A stretch of DNA of 64,000 bases from Podocnemis expansa (Eukaryota; Chordata; Testudines; Podocnemididae), in assembly GCA_007922195.1 (NCBI GenBank), contig ML682007.1, positions 18,097,440 to 18,161,439 of the forward strand. Reading direction: 5' to 3'. Made by a program: the position numbers and the translations under genes. Numbering within the stretch: the first letter of the stretch is position 1; each line of letters starts with the position of its first letter. The notes below the pieces were generated by a model. The model saw only the letters and a list, made by a program, of their open reading frames with translations. It was not told where the DNA came from and did not search any database. Below, piece after piece: positions 31,332-42,674 of this stretch.

Positions 31332-32789
31332 GATAAACACTGTATCCTGCAATGAATGGAAAGTGAGGAAATAGCTGAGGCATCAGAGAAAGGTGTGGGG
31401 ATAACCCCTGCCAGGGCCTTTTGCTGGCTGCGGACAAACCAATCACTGCAGAGGGTGACAAGGTTCCCACTCCCAGCATAGAAGAGAAACGTAGTTATAG
31501 CCAAAATGCCTCCTTTGGTTTAATCAAGAAATGGGATCAAGTAAAACTGGCAGAACTCTTTGCAGGCCACTCACTCTTCCTTCGTGATTCTACCCCTTTC
31601 ACTGGCTTCTTGAGGCTCTTGCCATCTGCCTCCTCCCCAGCAACCCACTTGTCTCTAACTCTGTTTCCCTTTTTTCTGGTGGTTCAGCAGGAAACAAGGA
31701 GTGTGTGGCTATAAAACTTCAACAAGTCTTTCTAAGAGACACTTGGCTGTAAAATAGATCCCCAAATCAAGAGGAAGAAAACTCCTTTTCTTGGGATTTT
31801 TAAAATAAACCAGAGAGAGCCCTGGAGATTATAGGAAACAATCCTGCAGAAACCACAGAAGATGGATTAAAAAAAATACTTAAATCCTTTTGGAACTCAG
31901 ACATCTGTATTACCTGACTGCATTGTACAAGCACCTTAACTGGCTATTTTTCCTAGACAATCAGCAGTGAACTAGTTAACGCTATGCTTTGAAATACAAC
32001 AAGCCATCAGAATTAATGGGCAAGTCCCAGCTCTCCTGAGAGGTAGTGTGGGTGAGTTAGAGAGGCTTGGCTGGAGGCTTCTATTTACAGTGCAATGAGT
32101 GAAAACCGTGCTGATCCAGATAAGCCTCGAATACACACTGGCAAGAACCAAAGAGGATTAGTTGTTATAGTCGCCTAGTATTAGCCATATCATGTTGTGG
32201 ACATATTTGGAGCCAAGCAAGTTACTAAACTGCTTACAACCTCAAATACTAATGTCCACAGAGTCTTAGTCAGCTTTCTACATACTTGGGAATATATATA
32301 ACACAGCAACAGGTTGCAATAGGAATTTGGGGAGGGGGGTAATAAAAAGGTCAAATTCTGAAGAAACTGATGGGCCCATCACAGCAATGCAGAAGCTGAA
32401 ACAGCTTTCCAGCCTGATACAGCTCACTTACAGTCCTACCAATGAAAGGAGAAAATGCGGTAAGATAAGACCCTGGTCATAACACTGTTTAATTACATAG
32501 CTTCAGAGAGCTTAGATAAGAACAGGAATTTGACTGCAGGCCAGCTGGGTGTGGTTGCTTAGATCATACTGTGTGTTGGAATGAGAACCAAAAGCAAGAG
32601 TTACGTGGAATGACTATAGATAGCATAATTGGAGTTAAAATAAGTAATCTGATACTGATGAATGGAAATGAAAGTGAATATCTTTTTCACAAAGAAATAA
32701 GTTACCCTTTCTCCAATATTAGGACTCTTAATACTACATAATGTTTCTCTTCAAAGTGCCATACTGTCATCAACTGAGTCTCCTAACTT
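31332..32789. other. Unrecognised 5'-flanking sequence
   Basis: No gene or nameable repeat. A divergent transcript from the CpG island could start here, but no exon signature is visible. Confidence 0.4.
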
Positions 32790-32935
32790 CTTTGAAATAT
32801 GTATTTAAATATCATTATGTCCCTCTTTCAAATGAAGAAACAAGGCAAGGGAAGTGAATGACTCACCTAGGACTAAGTGGTGTTGGTTGGTCTTTTTCAC
32901 AGCCAAGTTTAGTGACATGGAGTTCCTAGCTCCTA
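32790..32935 (-). mobile_element. MIR SINE fragment
   Basis: GTCCCTCTTTCAAATGAAGAAACAAGGCAAGGGAAGTGAATGACTCACCTAGG is the antisense MIR core. Confidence 0.65.
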
Positions 32936-33204
32936 GTGCTATGCTCACAAAAGTACAAAAAGTGACACATTGCATAATCCTGATTTCTGTCTTACAGATG
33001 AAACGGATCATTGGTGACTCTGAATTTGTAAACGCTATGTCCTAAACTAGATTAAAGATAGAGAAACACTTAATTTGTTTTGTAATTCAAGTGAGATTGC
33101 TGCTTCCTCACAGATAAATTCGGTACCAATCCACTCCAGCAGTAGATTTGCTATGATGCCACTCTGGGATGCAGGTGGATCCTATTGGATGTCAAGGTTC
33201 CCTG

Positions 33205-33310
33205 GGCAATAAATCCCTTCCTACTTTAAAGATGGGGAAATGGACACAGACAGATTCACAGCTAGAGCAAATGACACCCAAGATGAGAACCTGGGTTTTC
33301 AAGACTCTGA
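33205..33310 (-). mobile_element. MIR SINE fragment
   Basis: TTTAAAGATGGGGAAATGGACACAGACAG ... GAGAACCTGGGTTTTCAAGACTC fits antisense MIR. Confidence 0.55.
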
Positions 33311-33424
33311 AATATTCATTTACGTCCGTTGCCTATACTGTCTATCTCCCCCAACAAGCCTATTTACTCCCAAAAAGTAAGATGCTAGAGAAGGAAAAAT
33401 CCTATCTCCTTGATTATTAAGGAT

Positions 33425-34200
33425 TTTCCCTACAGCACATTTTCTAGCCATTTGCTCAATCTAGTTTTAAAATCCCAAATCATGAGGCTTGTGCTCTTTC
33501 CGTGGTAGACTGTTCCCTGGCTAGCCAAATACCTTTAATTGCACAGGAATGTTCAGCCTACATTTTCCTTTATTTTATTGCTAGTAGTGACTCCCCTTGT
33601 GTCAGACTTATAGACCAGATCTTCTGCTGATGTAAGTCAGCAGTTGTTTCAGATGGAGCTATGATGATTTACAGCAGCTGAGGATTTGCCCAGGACTGAG
33701 CCTAGCTGTTTATGCTCCATCTTTGATAGACTTTTATGTATATTTTTAGTCATAATTGCAAACTGCACTAGCCATACTTATCTTAATCAGTTCTCACAAG
33801 TTAACTCTTCTAGTTCTGTGATTGTTTTCATTCTCTGTACTCTTTTTGATTTGCTAATATCATTCCAGGAATATGGATTTCAGAATTCTTTATATGATTT
33901 GCTTCAATCACCTACCTCAATAATTTATTCTATAGATTTGTTTTTCTTGGTAAGATGCCTGCCTAAATTACCTAGATACTATACTCTTAGTATGTAGATT
34001 ATATGACAACCCTTATTTTTTTAACTCCCCATTAATGTATCCCTATAAAGTATATTGATCTTTCATAAGTGTGATCATTTCTATTGTATTAACCCTTCCC
34101 CAATCTCTTCTTTTCTTAAAAAGAAAAACGCCATCACAGTTCCCTTAATCATTCCATATACATTTTTATAATAAATATCATTAAAGCTCACATAAATTGG
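33425..34200 (-). mobile_element. Old CR1/L3-type LINE fragment
   Basis: Antisense CR1-like text occurs in order: TAGACTGTTCCCTGGCTAGCC, AATGTTCAGCCTACATTTTCC, CTGTACTCTTTTTGATTTGCTAATATCATTCC, and GTGATCATTTCTATTG ... CAATCTCTTCTTTTCTTAAAAAG. Too decayed for a reading frame. Confidence 0.5.
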
Positions 34201-35070
34201 CCACTTTTTTCTTTTGAGATCCCTTGTCCATTGTTCAGTGCTATGTAATGACTTTTGGCTTGGGTCCTAGCCTTTGAGTCTGGATGCTCAACCATGAGTT
34301 GGGAATGTACCATAAATACTTTGACTAGGTCATGATCAGTCATTGTTTGCCAAGGTAAATCTGTGAAACTTTGTTCTTGATCTGTGTATATACAGTCATC
34401 ATTTAGGTCAATTACGTTCTGTTCAAAGGTCAGGATGCACAGTCATTGCACTTATGTACCCTCTGCTGTTGCTTAGGAGTGTATGCTAACTGTTGAACTA
34501 TTGTAGCCCTTCATTTGGAAATGTATATCAGGGTGTGTTCTGTACTGCTTTGTCACTGGGCATGTATTGGCCAGATATATGGGTAGCCTTCATGTCAGGG
34601 GTTTATGTGAATGTATTTGTTTTCAGGGTGTGTCTACTCGAGTCTATTGACTTCTGCAGGGTGTGTCAGTGACTGCAGGATGTGTCAAAAATGACAGAGG
34701 AAGAGAAAACAGTTCAGAGAAGCAAAAAGAAAATGTTAAGAATGTACTTTTTTAAAAAGGGAAGAAATAAATGGAGAAATTCTTGTGAGTGAACAAGTCA
34801 AAGTGGGGTGGGTTTACACTTAGGTGAGGACTTGATTATTAATATTGCCTATAGAATGAATGTATTATGCTTAGTACTAAACAACCATTGAAGGCCCAGT
34901 CCCTCCCCCAGGCACTCACACATCTAAACTGGACATGGACAATATTGTTCAAGCACTTAATCCCAGGGTCTAAATTGTGGTGTGGTGCAAAAGTTTATCA
35001 TCATATTTTTAAATCATTGGTTAATTGTAGAAATGGATTTTAAACAAGGATTAGAATCAATTAAGATGAG
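34201..35070. other. Unrecognised 5'-flanking sequence
   Basis: No gene seen. The word CAGG(G/A)TGTGTC recurs at about 34,625, 34,659 and 34,677. Confidence 0.4.
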
Positions 35071-35078
35071 TTTATCTA

Positions 35079-35262
35079 GTTCCAAAGCGATTGTCGTGTT
35101 ACTCTAGTCCAGCAAAACAAACAAGGAGTCCGGTGGCACTTTTAAAATTATTTAAAATTAACAAATTATTTATCACATGAGCTTTCATGGGAGAGAATCA
35201 AAGTTCATGCAATAAATAATTTGTTAATCTTTAAAAGTTGCCCCAGACTCCTTGTTTATAAA
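35079..35262 (+). mobile_element. Penelope-like fold-back with 8-bp target duplication
   Basis: The left arm (minus) carries the extra end: TTCCAAAGCGATTGTCGTG ... CAGCAAAACAAACAAGGAGTCC. The right arm (plus) is short, ending CCAGACTCCTTGTTT. TTTATCTA flanks both sides (35,071-35,078 and 35,263-35,270). The arms meet at GAGAATC|AAAGTTCATGC. Confidence 0.82.
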
Positions 35263-35352
35263 TTTATCTACCTATTTAAGTACCTAAATGACCCCACTGC
35301 TGTAGTGTCTGAACTTCTTCCCAATGTAGACATCATAACCACAACCTCTCCC

Positions 35353-36215
35353 CAGGGGTTAAAATAAGCCAGACCCCCCCCCCAAACACCATTTTGGGGC
35401 CCCTTATTTTTAGGGGGACAGCATTCCAGGGCCCCCTAAAAAAAGGGAAACACACCAAAACACTATGTTCCAGGGCCCCCAAAGAATAGAGGAATGCTCC
35501 TGAACACAGCGTTCCAGCGCATTCCTCCCAAGGCCGGCTGAAGGAAGGGGCTGCATGCTGGAGCAAGCCAGGCCACCCTTCCCCTCCACTTTCCCAGTGC
35601 CAGTCCCAGCCCCACCCCTTCTTGCTGGGCCCAGGTGGCATGCACAGGCTGAACCCAATCTCAGGCCTGTGTCCCCTCTCGCTGGCCAGCCTCCCTCCCC
35701 TCAGCCTGGCTCCTTGGCCACATCAGCAATGCGGGTAAGGGGGCTGGGGGGGGTTGGAGACAGGCAAGCATCCAGCAGGGAAAGTGTGGGGGGGGTGGGA
35801 GGAAGGGGTCAGGATGGTGGACTGGGAGGTGTGGAGGGGGTTGGGGGGCTGAAGTGGGTGGAGTGAAGATGGGGGAGCTGCGGGTGGGGGGTTAGGAGTG
35901 CTGGAGTGAGGACATGGGGTCAGGGAGCTTAAGGAATAGAGATTGGGGCTGAGGAGGACATGGAGAAGGAGGGATCTGATGGGGGAAGGCATTCGGGGCA
36001 GTAGCTGGGGGGGGGGAAGGCATTCGTGGGGCAATAGCTGGGGAGGGGACAGGTGTTTGGGGGCAGTAGCTGGGGTGTGGCAATAGCTGGGGTTGGGGAG
36101 GGCAGGCGTTTGGGGGGTAGTAGCTAGGGTGCATGAAGAGGGCCTGGACCGGTATGAAGGGGGCCTGGAAATTTAGGAGCATTCTGGGGCCTGCCAAATT
36201 ACACTTTAACCCCTG
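35353..36215. mobile_element. Non-autonomous hAT element, 863 bp, with G-rich tandem interior
   Basis: The ends are CAGGGGTTAAAATAA and, read on the other strand, CAGGGGTTAAAGTGTAA. The flanking 8-mers are CCTCTCCC (35,345-35,352) and CTTCTCCC (36,216-36,223), 7 of 8 identical. From about 35,720 to 36,130 the plus strand is G-rich, with repeated GGGGCAGTAGCTGGGG-type words. The proline-rich minus-strand ORFs here are by-products. Same family as bases 1-118. Confidence 0.85.
35990..36135. repeat. G-rich short tandem array (AGTAGCTGGGG type)
   Basis: GGCAGTAGCTGGGG, GGCAATAGCTGGGG, GGCAGTAGCTGGGG, GGCAATAGCTGGGG and GGTAGTAGCTAGGG follow one another with variable G spacers. Runs of three or more G are frequent, so G-quadruplex formation is possible. 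Confidence 0.75.
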
Positions 36216-36224
36216 CTTCTCCCT

Positions 36225-36450
36225 TCCAGCCCACCCTGGAGAAGTAACTTGATGATTTCGTACCTTGTGCGAGTGTGAAGAATTTAGTGAGGAAAAACCA
36301 TGTTGATGAAATTAGTTCTGACAACCCTGAGGGCTGTGTTTCTTGGGCCAGTGGAGTGTAGCTGTCCCAGGAGGACATGGCCAAGGGGCGATGTAATCAC
36401 TCAGATAACTAGGTGCAAGGCAGCAAAGAGATTTAAACCTCAGGCTAGAG
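36225..36450 (-). mobile_element. Possible L2-like LINE 3' coding remnant
   Basis: The minus strand reads FKSLCCLAPSYLSDYIAPW, resembling the 'FKALHGLAPPYLSDLL' stretch of L2-type LINEs. Short, and frame breaks are likely. Confidence 0.4.
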
Positions 36451-38119
36451 CTCTTGAATAGCACCCATGGGGAGCCAGCATAGACAGCCAAATGATGAAG
36501 CGGTGTATTCACAGACAGCTGTGTTGGTGAGTACCCCTTCCTAGAGGAATCCTCTTCTCCTTTGCTGCTTACAAAGCTAGTTGAACCCAAACATCTGGAT
36601 TAAGGAAGGACAGGTCTGTTCTTTGGTGGGGGGGGGGGATGAGGCAACCACCACAGGCTCTGAGTTTCAGCGGGCTATGCCCACCCACCACCACTGCCCT
36701 GGGCAGCATTTCAGAGGCCAACGGCCTGTGCTGTGACAGCATTTCTGGCCCCACCCCTGGAGCTGAGCAACCATGTGCTGGCCCAGGGGTGGGGCAAGAG
36801 CATGGGGCCTGGTCTCTGGTCCAGCTCACCCCCACATCCAGTAGTGGGCACCCGCAAAGTCCAGTTGGCCCTGCCCCTCCCAGGGATGGCTGTAAGGAAG
36901 AAGCAAAATTGAGCTGAAATAACCCCTTCTTTCAACAGGGACTAAATGGAACCCTTGCATCTTCTCACACAGTGATACAGATACAGCAACAGAGATTACT
37001 GTATTTTAATTGCACCTGTCTCTCTTATTTTGGTACTTGAAGCTTTCGGAACAGAAAAGATCCTACTGATGAATTTAGGAATTAAACAAGGTGCAAGCAC
37101 TGACTTTAGCTATTGTAGACTAATGTGCCACAATTTAGGGTGGATTTATAGTTCACCACTGCCCCGGGAGAGCCAACAAAAGGGGACACATAACAGCTGA
37201 AGAACTCAGACTGCCTGAACCTATCAACTCATTGAAGCAGATCTTGCAAGAAACAAATGGGATAGGAAGACTCTGTGCTACTAAAATGCCCCGCAAGTTG
37301 ACATTTTACTCCACTATAATACTGTCTGCTAGTGACAGGGTACCATCCACCAAGCAGGCCCATTTGTGGAACATCCCTGCAGGCCCACTTTGAGACTTAC
37401 TGCCAGACTGAGCACTTATCCCACAATTCCTTCTTGGGGGTCTTATTTACTAACTCTTGTACACCATTCAAATTCTTTAGACCCTCAACACCACCTTTCT
37501 TTAAGCCTCAGTAGTAGTGTCAGCAGGCATGCAACCTCTCCTAAATTCAGGAATCCCATAGCCTTTTCCTGGCCTGTGTAATAATGCAGGTAGGCTTACT
37601 CTTCTTACATGCAGGAGAACCATAGCTCTCCTCCTGGAACTGGGATGTGCCCCCATCACTTTCTCTGTAGCTGACACCTTTTCTGCAGACTTGGAGAGAC
37701 CATCAGTAGGCAGGCATCTGATGCTCACTTTTCTAGTAACGCCTAACTCTAAAAGCACCTCCTTCAGTTCTGCTCTGATAGCCATTTACTGGGCCCAGGA
37801 GATCTGGGACCCTCCCACCGCACAGAGTTGTAGAACCCAGACTGCTGCCCGAGCCCAAAAGTCTACACAGCACTGAAACAGCCTGAGCAACATAAGCCTG
37901 AATGGGCTGACATGAGCAAGCCACAGATTTTCGTTTACTGCATAGGCAAACCCTTGATTACTTAACAGGTGAGTCAGGAGCACTATTCTTTAAGTCAGAG
38001 GTAGAGTATGCCCTAGTCCCCCTTAAAGGAGCCAGCCACCCTGTGACTGCCAACATGATAGCCATGGGGTAACAATGAAATTCTTTGGCCTGTGTAGGAG
38101 GTCATACTAGAACTAGATG
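36451..38119. other. 5'-flanking sequence, mostly unrecognised
   Basis: A GC-rich part with a run of ten G lies near 36,628-36,637. At about 37,860-37,945, GTCTACACAGCACTGAAACAGCC ... TCGTTTACTGCATAG looks like a worn GTCTACAC-type MITE. No gene seen; ORFs at 37,500-37,985 have no recognisable domain. Confidence 0.4.
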
Positions 38120-38127
38120 ATCTAATG

Positions 38128-38472
38128 CAGGGATTCTCAAGCTTTTTCTTTCTGAGGTGTGCCCCTGCCCCCAGTCTATAAAAATTCCATGGTTCATATG
38201 TGCTGTGACAACTGGTTTTCTGCATACCCAATGAATTAAAAGCCAAGGCCAGTGATGGGGGTAGCAATCAAGGCAATTACCTGGAGCCCTACACTACAGG
38301 GTGCCCCATGAAGTGAAATTCCTCAGGCTTTGGCTTCAGCCCTAGATGGCAGGGCTGAGGATATGTCTTTCTGTCCTGGGCCTCAGCAATTCTAATGTGG
38401 ACTCAGTCCTCTGATTTATTTTGGCAAACCCGCTGAAACCTTCTCATGGCTCCCCAGAGGACCCTGGACCTA
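38128..38472. mobile_element. Possible hAT element
   Basis: It starts CAGGGATTCTCAAGC and is bracketed by a perfect 8-mer ATCTAATG at 38,120-38,127 and 38,473-38,480. The right end (ACCCTGGACCTA) does not match the left end well, so the terminus is worn or the repeat is a coincidence. Confidence 0.5.
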
Positions 38473-38480
38473 ATCTAATG

Positions 38481-39084
38481 ATGCCTTCTGTCCTTAAAAA
38501 TCTATGAACCTATAGTCACAGAGGCCAAGCCAACTTTGCAATCTGTGTGCATTGTGCAATTCACAAAGATGGCCATTCTATTCATCATGGTTTTCTCCCA
38601 AGTCCTAAAGAATGTTTCCTTCACCACACTTTCATTTCACTTCCCTGTATTCCATTTTTAGAACCCACCCACATTCTTTTTAATTTCTGTTCCCCTCATT
38701 TCTAAATGTTTCTTTCCTTTGAGGGTTTATTCTGAAATAATTTATTGACTTCCCAGCTTCACCTTTACTTGCTCAGTCTCCTTCCTGAAATCTTGATGGA
38801 AACACACACATTTACCATAAGGTAGAGGGATGTTTCCGATTCCATTTACTTCAAAGGAAATTGCCTGCCGTGCCCTTTTACTGACAGTTGTTGCTGGTAA
38901 GAACAGCGAGAACAACATCAAAGTCAGCAAAGAACATATCGAAAAGTCAAATCTACCCCTGCCTTCAGAGGGTCAGAAGAGGGATTAATTTAGCCCATTA
39001 TTACTAATTGTATTGCCAAACATATTGGCCCCTTATACTTAAAGAGAAATATGAGATTTGTTTTTCTCTTCAGGGATGCCCTAA
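38481..39084. other. Unrecognised 5'-flanking sequence
   Basis: No feature supported. Confidence 0.4.
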
Positions 39085-39235
39085 ACCAGGTGACTGGAAG
39101 TCAAGACTCCTGTGTTCACTTCAGAACTGTCCCAACGAGTTTCTGAACAGCCTTTGGAAAGACAGTGGTGTGTCTCAGTTCTCCCATGTGTAAAACTGTG
39201 TGAAAATATATTACTTATATTAATGAATGTAAGAC
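39085..39235 (+). mobile_element. MIR SINE fragment
   Basis: GGAAGTCAAGACTCCTGTGTTC ... GACAGTGGTGTGTCTCAGTTCTCCCATGTGTAAAACTG follows the MIR order. Confidence 0.55.
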
Positions 39236-41080
39236 CTCTTGCACCAAAGGGCTTAGAAATTGACAAAGTATTGTATAGGAGGGGATGGGTAGGCCAAAAT
39301 AGATAGGTAGGTTTATGGTTAAACTGTCAGGTTGGGATAACACGGGCTATTAGTGAATAACACTCACCATTAGTAACTGAAGCTATGCACATAACTTTCC
39401 CCACACCACAGGGAAATTTTACCTTCTGAACATTTGCACATTTCCTTGAACCAGACACTGATCAAGTCACATGAATGCTGTGTGAGCGTGTGACCAGCAG
39501 ACGATGTTCTCACTTACCGCGCAAAGCTCACCATAATGACAAGCTGAAGCTGTGAAAGATAAAATGACTCATGGTTAGAGCTTTATGTAAATGAGAAACC
39601 TCTTTTGTCATTTCCTGTTTTCCCAATAGGCCAGGCTGAATTCAGTTCAGTTACAAGATGAACCGTACTCCTGCTCTTGTCTTAGAGCAGTGCTCTTGTT
39701 GGTGAGAGGGCCTGGTTCTCCACCAGCACAGCATTGCTGATGGGGATATGGAGTAGAGTGGCAAGTCATTTTGAATGCTGGGCTAACTAGACAATCCTGT
39801 GTCTGATGGAATTCTTCAGTGGATTGCAAAAGTCACTAAATCTCTATGTGCTGACTGTAAACGTTGAGACAGGGCTGGAAAAGGGGAAGTTGTGGACTAC
39901 AATGGAGTGTTCTCTCCGTGGGAACTGATCGCTTTTGGTTAGTTTGAAGGGTAGTTTTTTTTCTTATTAGATTCCCTCATTTAGTTCACTAATGACATAA
40001 GAAAAAGTCCTGCTGTTGAGGAGCACCACATGGCATGCCATCTCATAACAGACTTCATGCAGGCAGTGTACCTCTGGTAACGGCAGTGGCAATGAGCAAA
40101 GCAGCCAGATTCTCCAGGTGTGAAGTGTCTGACCATGCAAACCAGAAAGAGGGTCTGATTATTCTCTGTTACCTAAGCATATATCAGGTGCAACTCCACT
40201 GAAGTCAGTGGAGTTATACTAGTCAGTGAAAAACTGATGTAAACAAGAGAAGAATCAGGCCCAAAGACTTTGACCCTTTTAGCTATCCTTTTTTTTTCTC
40301 CTATGCATCACCCAATGACTCACATGTGTGCATATTGCCAGGAGATATAGCATATCAGTGATTGCTATGGATGACTGAACTTTAAAGAACCAAAAGACAT
40401 GGTAAATCCTGGAAAACTAGCATGCATTTGTTTTACACTCGATAGATTGTCTAGAATTATAGAAAGAGTTCTAAGATCTTTACACAGGTCAAATTTACGT
40501 GACTTCAATGGAAGTTTTGCTTGAGCAAGGACTCCATGTTTGGAAATTAGATATGAAAAACATATGTTCTTCTTTTCCATCCCCAGGGACCATAGAAGAC
40601 CTGTTCCGTAGAGTAGATTCTCTAGTGCTTTGCTCAATCAAATGAAACTAGCACAGGTCTTTCACCACTTCCCTTTGGAGACCATGCTATTCTCTAACTG
40701 ATTTTATTGGGAGAAACCATCTCCCAGTATTCCTGGTATTTCTATTTATATGTCTCAATCTCCTTATCTGTGGTTGTTCTCCAGCTCGAACCACCTTAAC
40801 CAATTCCTCTCACATGCCACAGGCACTATAGAAAGGGTTCATACTCTACCATTGTCTTAGTTTTATAAAGTTTTGTGTATTAGTTCTTTAACCCTTTTGT
40901 AATTAATTGATCATCCAATTCACTACTGCTGATTCAAGTCTCCATAACAGCAAGCCAGTCTCAATTATTTTAAACTTGGTCTTGCTGGACTTCAGCTACA
41001 TTGATTTACATGCTTTACTTCTCACAGAAATCAGCAGTAAAACTTCCAGACTGGGGTGAGCTGGTGCTAATTAAAAACAG
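39236..41080. other. Unrecognised 5'-flanking sequence
   Basis: ACTCCACTGAAGTCAGTGGAGTTATACTAG (near 40,192) is a motif common in sauropsid interspersed repeats, but I cannot name the family. No gene. Confidence 0.4.
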
Positions 41081-41290
41081 CTTTTTTTGAATGGTTTTAA
41101 GGGTCATATTTGTGATCTTGAAGTCCCTCCATAAACTGAGTCCTTCATATAGTTTTGATCTTGTAGTCACCATCAGACCCCACAGTTTAAAGGCTAAAAA
41201 CTCTGCCAGCTTTTTGTCTGCAGGCCTTCTGGAGTTGGCATTTTCTCAGTGGAGCATGCTGCCTTCTGTCCTTAGAAATGTGACTCACTA
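41081..41290 (+). mobile_element. Possible L2-like LINE coding remnant
   Basis: The plus frame reads ILKSLHKLSPSYSFDLVV followed by RPHSLKAKNSASFL, resembling the C-terminal part of L2-like reverse transcriptases (FK-LHGLAPxYLxDLL ... RPLRSxx). Weak but in order. Confidence 0.4.
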
Positions 41291-41718
41291 ATGGATGGTG
41301 CAAGCAGCACAGAGCAAAATTCTGTTCTTTGAGCCTGGCCTTCAGTTAGTGTTTGCTGCATCTTTTGCATCTGGTATTTTAGTTAGATCACATAAGGCTT
41401 TGTGAGATACAGGAAAATTCTGGAAGTAGTGCTTTAAAAAAAAAAAATCAGAAGTATTAGACTATAAGGGTGAAATTGTGTCCCCTCTGGAGTGAATGGT
41501 AGTTTTGCCGTGAACTTCTGCAGGGCTTGGATTTCACTTTATGGGTGTGACTCCACAGCATCTTAGAGATGTGAGTCTCAGCATGGCTAGGCCTAGACGC
41601 TAGCTCTGCTCAAGACAGTCTGCTTAAACAGGAGTGTGACCACAGCAGCCCAGGCAGTGGCTCAGACTCAGTGCTTGAGCATAATCCCGCCTGATTCCCT
41701 GGGTATATACTTGGGTGA

Positions 41719-42135
41719 CAGGGCTGGAACTAGATAAATTGGCACCCAGGGCAAGAAGTCCCAGACATGCCCTCCTTTGACCTGAGGCCCGATCTGGCCC
41801 GGGGCCCAATCCACCCCCAGTTTCCACTAGGAGGTGGGACAGAGTCAAATCCGGCCCCTGCCACTGCAGGGAGTCCCCTGGCTGGCTGAGTCCCCAGGCA
41901 GAGCACCTTCTTCGCCAGCCAGGTGGAGTCTGCAGCCCAGCACCTTCCCATTGGCCAGCTTCCCCACAGGCCAGGTCCTCCGGCAGGGAGCCTTCCTCAC
42001 CACCCAGCAGGGTGCTTTCCCTGCCAGTCCACTTCCCTGCAAGCCGGGTCCCCCCAGCTGGGTGCCTTCATGGCACCCTCTAAAATTTGGCACCTGGAGC
42101 TTTGCCCTGGTTGCTCTGCCTTAGTTACAGCCCAG
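41719..42135. mobile_element. Non-autonomous hAT element, 417 bp
   Basis: CAGGGCTGGAACTAG at the left and TTAGTTACAGCCCAG at the right, inside a perfect 8-bp duplication TTGGGTGA (41,711-41,718 and 42,136-42,143). The interior has degenerate GC-rich units containing CCAGGT, CTGCAAGC and GGGTGC(C/T)TT. Overlapping ORFs on both strands are not genes. Confidence 0.88.
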
Positions 42136-42474
42136 TTGGGTGACTAGCCCAAGCTGTTACTTTTGCTTCCACGGTGACACTGCGATTTTTAGAGTTACCA
42201 CGTGCATGGCTACTCAAATTGAGAAATCCATCTCCAGCTGCTTTGTCAACATACTATATATATTCTGTGCCTACCCTGCTAAAATCATATGATTATCCCC
42301 TCACTCATATGATATATCAATGTTAAGTATTTCTCTTGTCACCTCACTAAAAGGTTAGTAATACCAATGGTTCATGGTCTTCTCAGTGGTGTTCTTGAGC
42401 TATAGGAAAATGCAATGCATCTAAGATAATATTGTATGATAAAAGTGTAGTTATGTAATAATATTACTTTACCT

Positions 42475-42660
42475 TTCATCTGAGGATCTCAAAACATGTT
42501 ACACAGATTAATTCATTCATTCTCACAATGGCTCCACAGAGGTAGTTAAACGTTATTGTTCCCAGTTTACAAATTAGGAAACCAAAGCAGAGAGATGACA
42601 TGATCAATGACACGCAATGAGGCAATGGCGGTGTTGTGGGTGGAACCCAGTAGTTATGGT
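42475..42660 (-). mobile_element. MIR SINE
   Basis: GTTCCCAGTTTACAAATTAGGAAACCAAAGCAGAGAGATGACATGATC ... GGTGGAACCCAG is antisense MIR, nearly full length. Confidence 0.75.
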
Positions 42661-42674
42661 CTCTTCTTATACAT

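Noticed and set aside
35333..36197. ORFs of about 100 codons in several frames
   Set aside because: They are inside a hAT element with GC-skewed tandem repeats.
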